Shown here: in pieces, positions 1 through 11,536 of the stretch | Numbering within the stretch: position 1 is the stretch's first letter | Layout: every line of letters begins with the position of its first letter | Source of the DNA: Puccinia triticina | Taxonomy: Eukaryota; Basidiomycota; Pucciniomycetes; Pucciniales; Pucciniaceae | NCBI RefSeq assembly: GCF_026914185.1 | Contig: NC_070562.1 | Coordinates: 1,302,001-1,366,000, forward strand | Direction: 5' to 3' | Length of the DNA stretch: 64,000 nt | Translations under genes and position numbers: made by a program | The notes under the pieces: generated by a model | Told to the model about the DNA's origin: nothing | The model's input: the letters and a program-made list of their open reading frames with translations, nothing else | Database searches by the model: none

Positions 1-1490
1 AGGAAAGGTTGAACGAAAATAGTTGCGTCTGGACGAAATATGTACTTGTTGGGAGTTCTGGCGTATAGAAACACAAGGGGAATCAGGAATGGCTGAGGAA
101 TCGAGTTGAAAGAAGTGTCTTGGTATCCACAAAGGAGGCGCAGCTAGTTCTGAGAAGGGTTGCAGACGAGCTAAGGTTGAAAATGTGACGCAGTCGCCAG
201 GAAAGTCAAGGAAAGTCAAGGCAGACAGGTTGAACAACGAGTCGGTTCCGGGCAGAGACCTAGCGTATTTCTTGAGGCTACTGAGGGCTGGGGCAAGACG
301 GAGGCAATGTGCGAGGCTAAGGTGGTCGTGCTGGTGAAGGGCGAGAGGTTTGTACAACCACAAACAAATGGAGGGCGGGCACTAAGGACAAGTGATGAGG
401 ATAAACAGCCGACTGGATCCACCTTAGATACGAAAAAAGGTTGATGCAAAAATAGAAAGAAAGAAAGACGAAATTGTAAGGGGAAATGTGAGTTTATTTG
501 TCTATGTATTATGTATGTCAATATGTAAAATCAAGAGTCAAGTCAACGAAGGTCTTGTGGATACAGGTGCAAGTTGAGAGTTGGTTAACAATCGGAAGGC
601 AGGTGAGGCTCCCCTGGAGGCTAGGACTTGAAGGACAAGTACGCAGGAGTAGGGAGGAGGTGGAACGATAGCTCGAATGGGTTACCTGGAGCTTCTCGAG
701 GCTCTGTACTCGCAACGACCGATTACAAACAGTAATAAAATCTAGGGTTGCCAGCAGGACAGGCAAACATCGAGTGCCGGTCAGCTCGGTTATGTAGTCG
801 TAGCAATTGTATTCGTTCCCATCTCGAAAGGGAGAAGTGAGTGGCACGAACATGAAGCACAGGTTTATTCGACACGATGCGCGTCACTAGTTCCTCAAGC
901 TGTATCAAGTTTTCCTTTCTTGACTTCATGTACTAGTCAAGTGACTCTGGACTCTGGAGCCTTTATAAAGGGGATATTCATCCATACTATTTGTATCATT
1001 CGCAACTGCCTGCCCGCCCCTCAGAAGAGGGACGGCTGATCGGAGGTCTGCTTTTTGGCCGTCAACGCTCGCTTGGCGCGCTCCGTCAAATTAACCACCG
1101 AACGGCACTTTTGGCGGCGGACTGCAACTGCCCAAGTCCCTCCTTCAGAATTCACGAGAGCCCTCTGAAGTGGCGGACTTGTGTTACGGTAACTCCAGAG
1201 AGGCTGCTTTAGCTCGCTGATAGTCCGTGTGCGCACTGCAAGCCACCTGCAAGCAAGTCATGGGATGAAGCTTGGTATTCAATCCAGCCTACTCGGCTTT
1301 GAGTCCAGGCTTATCAGACCGGGCCCGTTTGAGATCCTTGTTCTCAATGGCCTTGCAGGCGTCGGCCCTCGCAAGCCATCCCCGGTCAAGTCGACAAGCA
1401 GTCCATGTTGGAATGAATCACAGGCAGGATGGAGGCCAGAAGCAAGACCGGGTTACGAGTAGAGAGGGAATCCAGGCCATCGGTGTTTTC
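1..1490. other. Gene-free 5' stretch of the window
   Basis: No coding region is supported here. Several overlapping short open frames on the minus strand (216-929) have no recognisable domain, no signal peptide and no splice structure linking them. A short segment near 1130-1200 contains the AAGTCCCTCC word that recurs at about 5.5, 21.4, 22.7 and 36.9 kb, so part of this stretch may be an old dispersed repeat. The last 120 bases are the presumed promoter of the secreted-protein gene that starts at 1608. Confidence 0.5.
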
Positions 1491-1498
1491 TATAAATA
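1491..1498 (+). promoter_or_regulatory. TATA box of the DPBB secreted-protein gene
   Basis: TATAAATA lies 110 bases upstream of the ATG at 1608 and is followed by a pyrimidine-rich leader. The position suits a strong, regulated core promoter. The match is by eye only. Confidence 0.55.
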
Positions 1499-1607
1499 GT
1501 CGGACCAGGACACCATCCCACAGCTGCTCCATCACAGAGCTTCTAACTTCCCCCAACCCTTAATCTGTTAATCACTTTCCGTCAAAAATACCAACCATAC
1601 ATACAAA

Positions 1608-3765
1608 ATGCGTATCGCTTACGTTGTTGCTGGACTAATCGCCTTGAATGGTGAGTTACATAGATCCCTAGGTTCTGTCGGTTCTTAAGCCCTTGCTGAT
1701 TCTCTTCTTGCGTTTCCGTGCCTTTAGCAAATGTCTCTGAAGCCGGTGTCGTGGTACCTCATGGCGCCCAGGCGAACATCTTCACCCCTGTCATTGCGAA
1801 GAGCCCCCCAGCTGAGCTTGGTGACATGAACTCGACCAAGGGGGAAGATAATACTCAAGAGGATAAAAAGTCAGACCCTGACGATGGCGTCGGCCGTGTC
1901 CACTCCAGTGTCCACGGCGCATCGGACGCTCGGCCCGGTTCCATCCCCGGAGACCAATCCTCTGACCAGGATGGCTACAGCCTGCCCACTTCTTCCGACA
2001 CTAATCATGGTTCGCCACTCGATAAGCTCACCCTCTTGACCAAGCCTGTTGCCCACAGCGCCATTCACCAAGTTCCAGCTGAGGCTCCCCAGCCCGCTGA
2101 CGCGCTCCTCAGAGCCATTGAACAACTCAGTGAGGATGCCACCCATCAGCTTCCAGTCCATGTCCCGGGCGACATTATGTCTTCCACAACCTCAAGTCCA
2201 CTCTCAGCCCCGTCGCACCTAATCACCCCAGTCATCCCCCAAACTGCCCTCCCCATCTCCCAAGTGCCCAACACAATCCACTCGACCATCCCCTCCGCAG
2301 ACCCATCAGCCCTACTCTCCAGCTTACCTGTGGGCGGCTTGAGGCAAGCCAGCAACTTGATCCATTCCACCCTCCCTAATCTGGCCGGGCTCAGCCCGAA
2401 TCTATCCAACCTTCCTTTGCCAATCGTTGGCGGCAACCCCGGTGGTTCTAACAGCGGCCTTCCAGTGCCTATTCCCTCAGAGCCAACCAACATTATCAGT
2501 CCCATCCTTTCAAGTCTTCCCGTAGAGGGCGTCGAAAGTGCTCTCCCAGTATCAGACCCTACCAACTTAGTCAACCGAGTCTTCTCCAACTTGCCAGTCA
2601 GCCAATCCCCCTTAGGCTCTCTTCCGGTTGACCCCTCAACTCTTGCTAGCCCCATCCTATCTGCCTTGCCGGTTCTTGGTAACGGGAATTCCGGATCTCC
2701 CTTGAGCTCCCTTCCTTCCGACTCATCCACCTTGGTTAACCCGGTTATCTCCAATTTGCCCGGCGGCCAATCAGTTGGCAACATCATTCCCGGATCCACC
2801 TTGAGCTCTTCCCCAGTTGACCCTGCTAACTTGACCAATCGAGTCATCTCCAACTTGCCAATCGTTGACGCAAGCTCCGGTTCTCCCTTGAGCTCTCTCC
2901 CGGTAGACCCCTCCACCCTGGTAAGCCCCATCCTATCTAACTTGCCAGTGGGCCAGTCAAACGGCTACACTCAAGGTCCCGGAACGCCTTTGGACTCTGG
3001 TTTGGTCAGCCCGGTCCTCTCGAACTTCCCAGGAACTCAATCCGTCGGCAGCATCGTCCCCGGAGGTTCCTTGAGCTCTCTCCCTGTGGACGCAGCAAAC
3101 CTGGTCAATCGAGTAATATCTAATCCGTTGGGTGATATGAGCTCCCTTCCAGTTGACCCATCAACAATCCTCTCGGGGCTTCCAGTAGAAGGCACTGGCT
3201 TCGCGACCAAAATTTCAACCTCAGAAGCTAACAGGAAAAACAATAACACCTTGGTGGAACGTGGGCGCGGGCATCGGGGACTGGATGCGCCAATCAAAGA
3301 CTTGCTTGGCCACGGAATGGGCTTGGGTATTCTGGGAGACTCAAACGATGACAACGACGATGATAATATGGAATTTAGTGGAGGCTGGGCAACTTACTTC
3401 ACTCAAAATCAAATAGCAGGTTAGTTATTATTCCCGTGAACTCGAGATACTTTTAAACATGAGAGCTAATTCACTGGCTTCATCCAACTTATCTTATAGG
3501 AGCATGTGGAAAGGTACACGAAGACACAGATGTAATTGTGGCCTTGGATTATCGGCGGTATGGCGCACTCAACAAGATATCCAAACATTGCGGCAAGAAA
3601 GTGAGAATTACGAGTGGGGACAAAACAATCATTGCGACAGTCGCAGATGCCTGCCCGACTTGCTTAAACCAAAATTCCCTCGATTTGAGTGAAGGAGCGT
3701 TCAAAAAGCTAGGCGTGACCGTTCAAGAGGGCATGAAGCCAATCACCTGGAAGTTCATTGATTAG
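1608..3765 (+). CDS. Secreted repeat-rich protein with C-terminal double-psi beta-barrel (RlpA/expansin-like) domain
   Basis: Three exons (1608-1650, 1728-3419, 3500-3765) join in frame to give 666 residues. The first exon supplies a signal peptide: a hydrophobic run of about 15 residues, with likely cleavage after SEA near residue 19. The ATG was chosen because the downstream frame alone lacks a leader. The middle, about residues 60-570, is Ser/Pro/Leu-rich and built of degenerate repeats around the word SSLPVDPS, followed by an acidic DDNDDDN stretch. The last 90 residues form a double-psi beta-barrel of the RlpA-like/barwin type, with the hallmark VADACPTC, then SLDLSEGAF and a final TWKFID. 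Such domains occur in expansins, cerato-platanin-like proteins and rust secreted proteins. Function is probably apoplastic (cell wall or host interface). No catalytic activity is implied. Introns have GT-AG borders and are about 80 nt. Confidence 0.88.
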
Positions 3766-4282
3766 ATTCATTTTTTGACGTTTTGTTACTTGGGTTCTCC
3801 TCATGCATCAAAATGACGCAGCTTCAAACTCTTGTAAAAGCCTACTATCGATCTTGAAATCATTAAACATGAAATTAAAGATTTCAAGCATCCACACTAT
3901 TTTGCTGATAAACAAAATAAATGCAGCCATTCCAACCAGTTTACCTGGCCGGCTCTTCGATCATCTCTTTTTCTCAAAATTTCTTAGCAGTAGAAAAATT
4001 GGACCATGCTCGACTGTGCCAGTGCTTTGTAAATTTTATTTGAGCACTACAGCCACTTGAACCAAAAAACCAAACAGTTGTACAACGATGAAAGAAAAAA
4101 AAAATTAAGCAGCAATAGCAGCTACACTAGCCATAATCCCGAAAAGGCTCGTGGCTACTACGGAGTTTGATAATCTGGAAGCTGATGACTATTGATATGT
4201 GAAAATAAATGTTTGGAAAAATTAGCAATCCATTAATCTTCACGCGATCTTCGGAGGATTCGGGTTTATATGAAAAAAGATT
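3766..4282. other. Shared 3' spacer between two convergent genes
   Basis: AT-rich sequence between two converging stop codons (3765 and 4283). I see no gene. Poly(A) signals for both transcripts are presumably here, for example an AAATAAATG word near 4203 and AATAAA-like words around 3915. Confidence 0.5.
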
Positions 4283-4955
4283 TCAACGAACCCAATCATC
4301 CTTGTTCCCACTCTTTTTGTCGCCACTTGGAGGCTGAGGTACGATTGGCTTTTTAGGTTCCGGTTTTTTGCGAGCTGGATCCTCACTCAGCGGTGGTGGT
4401 TTTGCTTCTATTAGTGGCAGGGGTGATGAAGCATTCTTTCCTTTAGGTTTAGGTGCAGTCTCTTCGAGTGGACTGGCGTCCTTGCCTATTGGTTCACCGG
4501 CTGGACCGCCATTCTTTCCTGGGGTCCCTGGGCCCGGGGCTGTGGGCCCTAGAGGCTGCGGTGGATCAGTAGGTTTTCCTGGTGCACCATCGATTTTCGC
4601 ATCTTTTTCTGGGGAGCCATCTTTCTTTTCTGCACCTGGTGGTGGTTCAGGCTTGGGTACTGGGGTGGCCACCACGGGTTTAGCTTCTTTTCCTGGGACT
4701 AACGGGTTGGAAGGAGGAGGAGGCGCTAGCTCAGCATTTGAAACTGCTGGGGCTGCTAAAGAGTGGAGGTTCTGGATACAATCATCGAAATAAGTCAGTG
4801 TTTTTGGTCATCAACAAGCCAAGTAGATTTGATTTTTCTCTTCTCACCTCTTGAGGCTCTTCCGAGTCAGCATAAAGGCTATACTGTGGTCGAGAAATTG
4901 CTCCGCCAATGCTTGATAGAATACATGCAAGCTGTATAAAATTTGATGGAAGCAT
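4283..4955 (-). CDS. Small secreted proline-rich protein, candidate effector or wall protein
   Basis: Two exons (4955-4848 and 4771-4283, minus strand), intron phase 0, give 198 residues. The first 21 residues form a typical signal peptide (MLPSNF, then a hydrophobic core ending in GGAIS). The mature part is dominated by Pro, Lys, Gly and Glu (KPEPPPG, APGPGTPG, KKPEPKKP) with no cysteines and no known domain, so it is probably disordered. The first exon is too short to be seen as an ORF by itself and was found by reading upstream of the long Pro-rich frame to a GTGAGA donor. It converges on the DPBB gene 517 bp away, which makes a pair of secreted-protein genes. The effector role is inferred from the signal peptide, small size and lack of homology. 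Confidence 0.75.
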
Positions 4956-5058
4956 GATAAATTAATTATATTCGAGTGTTGATTATTTGGATGAAAAATT
5001 AATAGGGGGTTATAAAGCAACGTGATAGATGTCTTCGCTGATGTTTGCAGAAATGGGT

Positions 5059-5068
5059 CTTTATATAA
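5059..5068 (-). promoter_or_regulatory. TATA box of the Pro-rich secreted-protein gene
   Basis: Read on the minus strand this is TATATAAAGA, about 105 bases upstream of the ATG at 4955. The spacing matches the TATA box of the neighbouring DPBB gene. Confidence 0.5.
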
Positions 5069-5069
5069 C

Positions 5070-6100
5070 GAAATCAAAAGTTCAACGAATAATAGAGGGC
5101 GCTCGTTGTTCCGCTGCCAAACGATACGTCATCAGCGTGTTCAGCAATTATGAATCCAGAACAACGTTCGGTTGCTGCACAACGCCAACCAATCCAATTC
5201 TTGCGGTGTCCCATCCAATTTTGGGGTGTGAAGATGGACATGTCCCTAGCACCGCACCCGACGACCTAGTGAACCTCCCTCGGAGAATCCCATGCTGCAG
5301 GCTCCTCCGGAAACCAGGTTATTGGGCCCGCCCCTCTTCGGTTGAGCCTTTCGTGTGAATCCCAATTATCTTCATAAGCGAGGCCAACAAAGGGTAGTTG
5401 CGTTACTCTACGTTATCCGACGTTCTTGAGTAACGTAACTATCCCCGTTAGGCCCGTTACGCTGGGAGTAACGGGCCATTTTTACGAAAAGTCCCTCGTA
5501 CCCAGTTTGGTAGAGAGGCGCGGGCGGCATGTGCAACCCCACTACCATTGGTAGAGGGACTTGCGCGCAATGTCAGCCACAGCAGAAAATCATTTTGGTG
5601 TTATAGAGCACCCTTTTTCCGCACTCCACCTCGCAAACTCAGAAAACCTTGATTTTTTTTTCAGCAAGGATGTTGGCCTGCATCATGCCGTCATAATGGT
5701 CTCTTCAAAATCTTAAATTTTGCATTATATTTAAGTAGTTTATACCTTTTTTTAAAAGTTGCTGTTTTTGGCAAATCCTTCTTGACCGTCAGAATTAAAC
5801 CCCATGATATGTTATAAATATGTAGTAAAAAACCTAAATAAAATCTCTTGTGCCTTTTCTTATTTGTTTCTGGCCAAACTGAATTAATAATTCATTTGCC
5901 ATAAAGTGGAATAAGGCATTGCACTGTAAAAAAGAGGAGTTTGACTTGATTTTTATTTGTCACTCAAAAATCAGCTTCACAAGGTATGAGAAAGCTAGAT
6001 ATATATCACAAAAGATGCACATTAACAAGAAACTTTTGAAAACAGCTGTGGTCCCTCCATCAGCTAGTCTAGCACCTCCTCAAGAGGACCACCGACACCT
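5070..6100. repeat. Intergenic, repeat fragments rich in GTAACG words
   Basis: No gene seen. Bases about 5395-5480 are full of CGTTAC/GTAACG words in both orientations, similar in style to the interior of the MITE at 18921-19551, so a diverged fragment of that family is likely. Around 5490-5570 a GTCCCTC...GAGGGACTTGCGCGC inverted pair matches the dispersed AGTCCCTC repeats. The remainder (5580-6060) is AT-rich and featureless. Confidence 0.35.
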
Positions 6101-6109
6101 TCTGACCTG

Positions 6110-7110
6110 CCTCTTCTAGACACCCGGCTCTGGCCCAGCAGCGCGATGATAAACAGGCCCCCGACTCTGCTGATCGCTCCCCTGTTGGCCTCGATACCCT
6201 GAGTTGCTCCACCCTCGAGTCCGTCGTTCGGCCGAATACCGCCACCGACCCTCGCGAGGGCCAGTACCGCATGGGCCTCGATCCTTCTGGCTATGAAAAG
6301 GTCCGCTGTCTCTCTCCCGTTTGTGCACAGGAGCAAGACGGTCTGACAATCTGCATTTCTCCTTCTCCAGCAGCAGGCCCAGGGGTCGACCGCGAGCCAG
6401 CCAGACAAGTTCGATCTATTCAGCTCGACGTTGTCTCCGAGCGATCCGAACCAGGAAGGCAAGTTCAAGTACGGGTTCCAGGCCTCTCGTCTCACCTCGA
6501 CTTCGAGCTCCTCCAACGAGCTCGCCCCTGCAGCAGCAGCACACCTTCTTCGCATCGGAGTTTCCCTCGCTCGTCGACCGCATCACGCCCCCCGACATCT
6601 TCATCCAGCTCGACCACTTCGATGGCACCCCCATGGCCCACTCTGCCCGCGACCAGTGGCTCCAGGAAGGTGTTGCCCCCGCCGCCGTCCAGCCGGACGT
6701 CTTGGAGACTAAGCCCTCGACGAGCGTGGCGGTGTCGAGTCCCAGCAGCACGAGCAGCTCCAGCAAGGCCTCGTCGACCCGTGTCGCCGCCGCCGCCGCC
6801 CCTGCTACCTCTGCTGCTGCTGCTGGTGCGACGTTGGGGGAGAAAAAGGAGCGCGAGGATATCCATTCCAAGACTTCATTCAGCGGCGGCCCGTCCTGCC
6901 TGCCTAGCTCGATCGCCGAGGCCCGCAACCGCTCCAAACAGATGCCCTACTCGGCCCCCACTGACTCAGCGAACCCCGGCGGCCTTAACAACAACAGCAA
7001 CAGCAACGGTGCCGCTGCTGCCCCCGGAGGCGCCGGCGTTGGTGGTGGTGGTGGTGGCGTACAAGTGGACAATGCTATGCAGTGTCTTAATTGCCAGACT
7101 ACGCTAAATA
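6110..7110 (+). pseudogene. GC-rich coding-like segment spread over several frames
   Basis: This kilobase is clearly GC-richer than its surroundings. It carries protein-like sequence on the plus strand, but in changing frames. The first part reads through words such as LDPSGYEKVRC. The middle reads EGKFKYGFQASRL in another frame. The last part (about 6540-7090) reads FPSLVDRITPPDIFIQLDHF and a Ser/Ala/Gly-rich tail ending near DNAMQCLNC in a third. No single frame or plausible GT-AG introns join them. I do not recognise the family. It is best read as a decayed or partial gene. A real gene with unusual introns or sequencing indels is the alternative. Confidence 0.4.
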
Positions 7111-8600
7111 TACCTTCCTCCTTTTTTTTTGTGTGGATAAACAAACAAGCCAGGATTGATAGTTTTTTTTTGATGTTCAGTACCATGCAATCGGGACAAA
7201 AACATGATAATCAATGTATGTTGAAGGCAAGCTATAACATACTTAAGTCAACCTTCTTCTAGGCTTCTCAGATTGCCTTGTTAGTGCTGCTACGTGGTCA
7301 TGCCACTGTTCAAGTAGCATGATCACGTCTTGTTGAATAATCAAAATCAAGTTTGAAACCCAAATGTGTTTTTTTACCTCATTCAACTCAGCGCCTTGTC
7401 AAACTAGTAAGATGAGATAATACATGTTTAATTACACAGCTAACTTGTTGGACATCTTGCTTTAAGCCATTGGGTTCCGAGATCAACAACTGAGGTTGGC
7501 TCAATGGCATTGCCCTCCTGAACTGTAAACTTTCAGCAATGAATAAGATGAGCATGATCACAATCTGGTAAAAGTGGTTAAATGTTGCTACTTGGTGTGT
7601 TTGGGACGGCATCAAGCCACAGTGCGTGATTGTGGAGCAGGCTTAGTTTCAACGTTGGGAGTCTGTAAAAAAAAGACCTGTAATCAAATCCAAATACTGA
7701 GTACCTAGGTAACAGGCAACGCAAATAGTTTACAAATGAGAATCTTCTCCTTTAAGCTGCAAGAGACAGTGCAAGCATGGTGTGATGGCTGTGAGTGCTG
7801 GGACAATAATTACTTATCTCAAGCACTCTCTGAGGAAAGAAGCCTTTATCAATCGAGTCTATCAATGCAAGTGGACTTTAGAATCATAGATTCGCTCTGG
7901 TTAATGTTGAGTGTTTGGTTGCAAGTGTTTTTCAAAGCTCTTTTCTGCATAAGCTCATTTACTGTCAAAGTGTTTCTCAAATTTTTTAACTTTTAAGTAG
8001 CCCATGGGTTTTACAACCAAGTTATGGCTAGGTGTGATAAATTAAAACTAATCATTTCATGGATTTTGATTGCAAATTAAGTCAAATATCAGAGGGAAAC
8101 ATGATTCTAGAAGAACTGGGGCATGGTGAAATGTCTTAAGTCAAATAGTGATAAAAATGATTTAATTGCAGCTTAAGCACAAGAGAGAGCTTGTCTGATT
8201 AAGAATGCCAATATACTACTTCAAGTTAGATGTAGCCCAATTGATCCTTAAGCAGGGGCTTCTCAACTCAGGGCACCCAGTGGTGTCAAGGCACTGCAGC
8301 AGCGCAGCCTCCTTGTTCTCTAGTTCTGTATATAATACGTGCTATGAAAATTATGGATATATTATGTAATCAGAACATTACATCTGAGGGCTGCACGTTA
8401 GTCATCATGCATTACCAACTTCAAACCTCATTTAGACCCGGTTCCCCTAAGCTTTATGTCCATTTTATTGGCTCAAAAAGAACCGCCTGGATCCCTACTT
8501 TCAAAAGGCACAATTTCTACATGTTTCCGCTGACGTTCACATTTTTTACAGCACTTTCCGTCCAGCCTTCTGCTCCAATGGCGGTCTGCGCACCCCCTGG
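7111..8600. other. Gene-free, AT-rich
   Basis: Only short open frames without recognisable features. A segment at about 8270-8335 resembles one at 41430-41480 (GCAGC...GCC...CTAGTxCTG followed by an AT-rich tail), possibly the 3' ends of a short dispersed repeat. Confidence 0.4.
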
Positions 8601-9150
8601 TTACATAACCCTAACAAATTGGTACATTGGGGGTGAAATATTACATGATGTTTACATCTTACATGCTGGGCTACTTGTTACATGTTGAATGTTGCGTGTG
8701 TAAATGGGCTTTGTGGCGTGCGTTCTTGTTGCTTACAGGTTAAATGGTGTTTGTGCATGTCACGGGTGGTGCATACATGTTACATGTTATACATGTGTCA
8801 CCATATTTGCAAACTTCTTGCATGGGGGTTACATGGTGCGGGACATTCATGCGGGGTACTTGGGGGTTACATGTTGTGGGAACATCCTACATGGGGGTTG
8901 TGTGTTGCAGAAACATGTTTCATGGGGATTGTGTGATGTGGGAACATGTTACATCTTGCACAAGCTTGTTACATGGGTTACTTGTTGTAAATTTTACATG
9001 GGGTGTAACAATGTTATACAGGGGTTAAATGCCACGCAACAATGCTATACGGGGTTTACATGCCACATAACAATGTTATACGGGGTTTACATGCTGCGTA
9101 ACAATTTTATACGGGGTTACATGCTGTGTAACAATTTCATATGGGGGTAT
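8600..9150 (+). repeat. Degenerate tandem repeats of a GTTACATG-containing unit
   Basis: The words TTACATG and GGGGTTACATG recur irregularly from 8640. From about 9000 to 9150 there are clearer tandem units of roughly 33-35 bases containing AACAATxxTATACGGGG, then TTACATGC. The long open frames here are a by-product of the repeats and should not be taken as genes. Confidence 0.7.
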
Positions 9151-9154
9151 CTAC

Positions 9155-9555
9155 CGGTGCACGCAGACAACTCCCAAAATTGTGTTCTGCAGAAGGCCAA
9201 TTAGGCAGCCAACTCCCTTTTCTATTGCCAAAAAAATAATAATAAAATTGTGCGGACAACTCCCAAAAAAAAATGTAATTGGGAAAACAACTCCCAAACC
9301 CGGTCCCGGAAACGTATGGGAGTCGTTTTTCCAAGTCCCTAATTTTCTTTGTATATTCTGTGATTTTTTGTTAAATTAATGCATTGACTCCCATCCTCAA
9401 CAGGGGAATTAATTAATCAACTCCCAAAATGCTTTTGGGGCCGCGCAAGGTCCCGAGGACCCAGGGGGGACGTCCCGAGACGGTCTGCGGGACGTAAACA
9501 ACTTTTGGGAGTCAATTTATTAATTCTTGGGAGTCAATTTTTCAACTCCCTAGAT
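9155..9555. mobile_element. MITE-like elements carrying multiple GACTCCC / GGGAGTC words
   Basis: ACTCCCAAAA-type words occur in direct and inverted order at both ends and inside. The best-defined unit is about 9384-9551, beginning ATTGACTCCC and ending GGGAGTCAAT, with a GC-rich core of short inverted repeats (GGTCCC, GACGTCCCGAGACGG). The same architecture recurs at about 55513-55700. No coding capacity. Boundaries and target duplication are not resolved. Confidence 0.6.
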
Positions 9556-10270
9556 CAAGAAGCCAAGAACAAAAAAAAACCTGAGCAGTGCTTATGTCTT
9601 GCTTCCAAGTTGGTGATGTGTGCCGAGATTGCTGAGTGCCCTACAAAGGCTAAGATATGTCATTCAGCTTGCTGCAGGTTATCTGAGGAATAATTCGCAT
9701 GGAAAGCACCATAAAATGAATTGAGATCCACACAGGGGCTGGGTAGCAGATTTCTAGATGATATTGAAGCAAATCACACTTTATGGGCATTCATATGAGC
9801 AAATCCGGTCGTTCAGGTGAGCCATTGTTGTGGGGAGGCGATTGATAGGGTAGATGAAGGCCTGACATAGTTAGATACTGAAGTTTGGAGAAAATTGATT
9901 GACATAATGCAAAGAAATGATTGATACAATTGTGTTGAGTCAACAGAGCTTGTGCAAATTTTCTGGAGCTCAAGATGCTTCCCCCCTAGGTGTGACTCAC
10001 TTCACAAGGGCGCTTTTGGTGTCTGATTCCCGACAAAATCTTTTGTGGCCCAGCCTATTTTACCCGCAATAATTGCACCACATACATAATCACCAACCCC
10101 AGATACAATCTAAGCTTGGCTAAATAAAACCTTAAATGATTTCTAGAGCATCCAGGCAAAGCAGTAGAATTTAGAAAGCTTCCAATACTGCAAAAATGGC
10201 ACCATTTATTTAAGAATTGTCGCCTCATTGAATTGAAAGTAAATGAATTTATCCAGAAGAGAGTTAAGGT
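9556..10270. other. Gene-free spacer before the solo LTR
   Basis: A 60-codon minus-strand frame (9791-9973) shows no domain. I see no structured repeat. Confidence 0.4.
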
Positions 10271-10275
10271 ACCAG

Positions 10276-11301
10276 TGTCAGGCGCGGTGATGCCAAGAGG
10301 ACGTTTACTCTTCTAGCTACACCGGTGACTGTGCAAGGTGCGATGGAGCGCGCAGCAAACGCGCGGTAGAAGTGCGAAGTAACTGCGGACAGTTACTTCT
10401 AATGAACCCAAAAAAGGGGTTAAACGGAGGGGCCAGGGGCGCCTGGGGTGGTTTAGTGCCCTCCGCGGTTCTTACAGGGCCTGCGCAGGGGTGGTTGTGA
10501 CCTGTGACTTCTGGGGCCCTTGGAAAGGGGGTAGTTGCGCGATTACTCGTACCCAGGACATAGAAAGGGATGCTAATCCCGATAGAAAGAAAAAAACGCA
10601 GACTTACTTTTAAAAGGAAGTCTGCGGCAAAAAAAACATAAGTGATCCGAAGGAAACCAAAGTTGAGGCAAAGTCAGGCTGGCGCACTGGTCGGTAAGAC
10701 GAGGGCAAGACTGGCAAGGCGTCGAATTGCTTAAAAGGTATCTGGGGGACCTTTATTTGCACAAAGGCCCCCATTTATATAGACGAGCTACAACCGGTAG
10801 GGTTGTAGCTCTATGAGGTTACTCTTCCTTTGGCTCTTCGGCCGGAGGAATAGAGCGTTGACAGGAGCTTCCAAGGATTCTGTGATACAAGTCTCTCCTG
10901 TCAGTCATCTATTGGAGATGACGAGTTCTCTCCCTCGAACACAGGGAGGTTTTACTGTTCATCTGCGGCCGGAGAGGTGTAGTAGTTCACTTTACTCCTA
11001 CATTCCTCCGGCCGTTTCACATCAATTCATCTGTTGACGTTTCTCCTAGTTTGATTGAACTGGGGAATGTCTTGCAACCCGTTCTCTTGGCCTGAGAACA
11101 GGTTTTTAACCTGTTCTATGTTTTATTCTCCGGCCTATTCCTTTGGCGGGAGTTCTGTCACCCGCTTCTTAGGTCGTAGTCGCTAAGGCCGGGTGGATTT
11201 AGCGACTGCTTTGTGCTCTGCGCCGCAGTTAGCATGTAGAGTTAATGACACAGCTAGATTAGTTAGCCAGGCTCTACCTTATTATAGTAGCCTGGCTGAC
11301 A
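10276..11301. mobile_element. Solo LTR, 1,026 bp, with 5-bp target duplication
   Basis: The segment starts TGTCAGGC and ends GGCTGACA, the TG...CA ends of an LTR. It is flanked on both sides by ACCAG (10271-10275 and 11302-11306), a 5-bp target-site duplication. It includes a TATATA word near 10776 and a C-rich/G-rich interior, and no coding region. The length suits a Ty3/Gypsy-type LTR more than the short Copia LTRs of this window, but the family is not proven. A solo LTR arises by recombination between the two LTRs of a full element. Confidence 0.85.
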
Positions 11302-11536
11302 ACCAGACACATCTAGCAGTGATGAGTAGGCCAGAATAGAGAAGAAGAAAAAATAAAATCCAGATGGGTCTATGAGACAAGGTTGAGTAGAAATTATGAC
11401 TTGGTTGCGCTCCTAGACTAGATGTACTATAAAGGAAACATTTGGGCAGCAGTTGCAAGTACCACATCTCAGGAATGCAAACCCAGGAAAAGTGCCTCGG
11501 GCCAAGTCAAGAAAGAGCAGTCAAAATATTAGCATT

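Noticed and set aside
2146..2931. 261-codon minus-strand frame opposite the DPBB gene
   Set aside because: It is a shadow of the repeat-rich plus-strand exon, which has a signal peptide, splice sites and a recognisable domain.
4368..4793. Gly/Ser-rich 141-codon plus-strand frame
   Set aside because: It is the antisense shadow of the Pro-rich secreted protein, whose spliced form has a signal peptide.
8682..9204. Cysteine-rich small secreted protein
   Set aside because: The Cys, His and Met content comes from the TTACATG/TGTTGTG repeat words, and several overlapping frames show the same composition.
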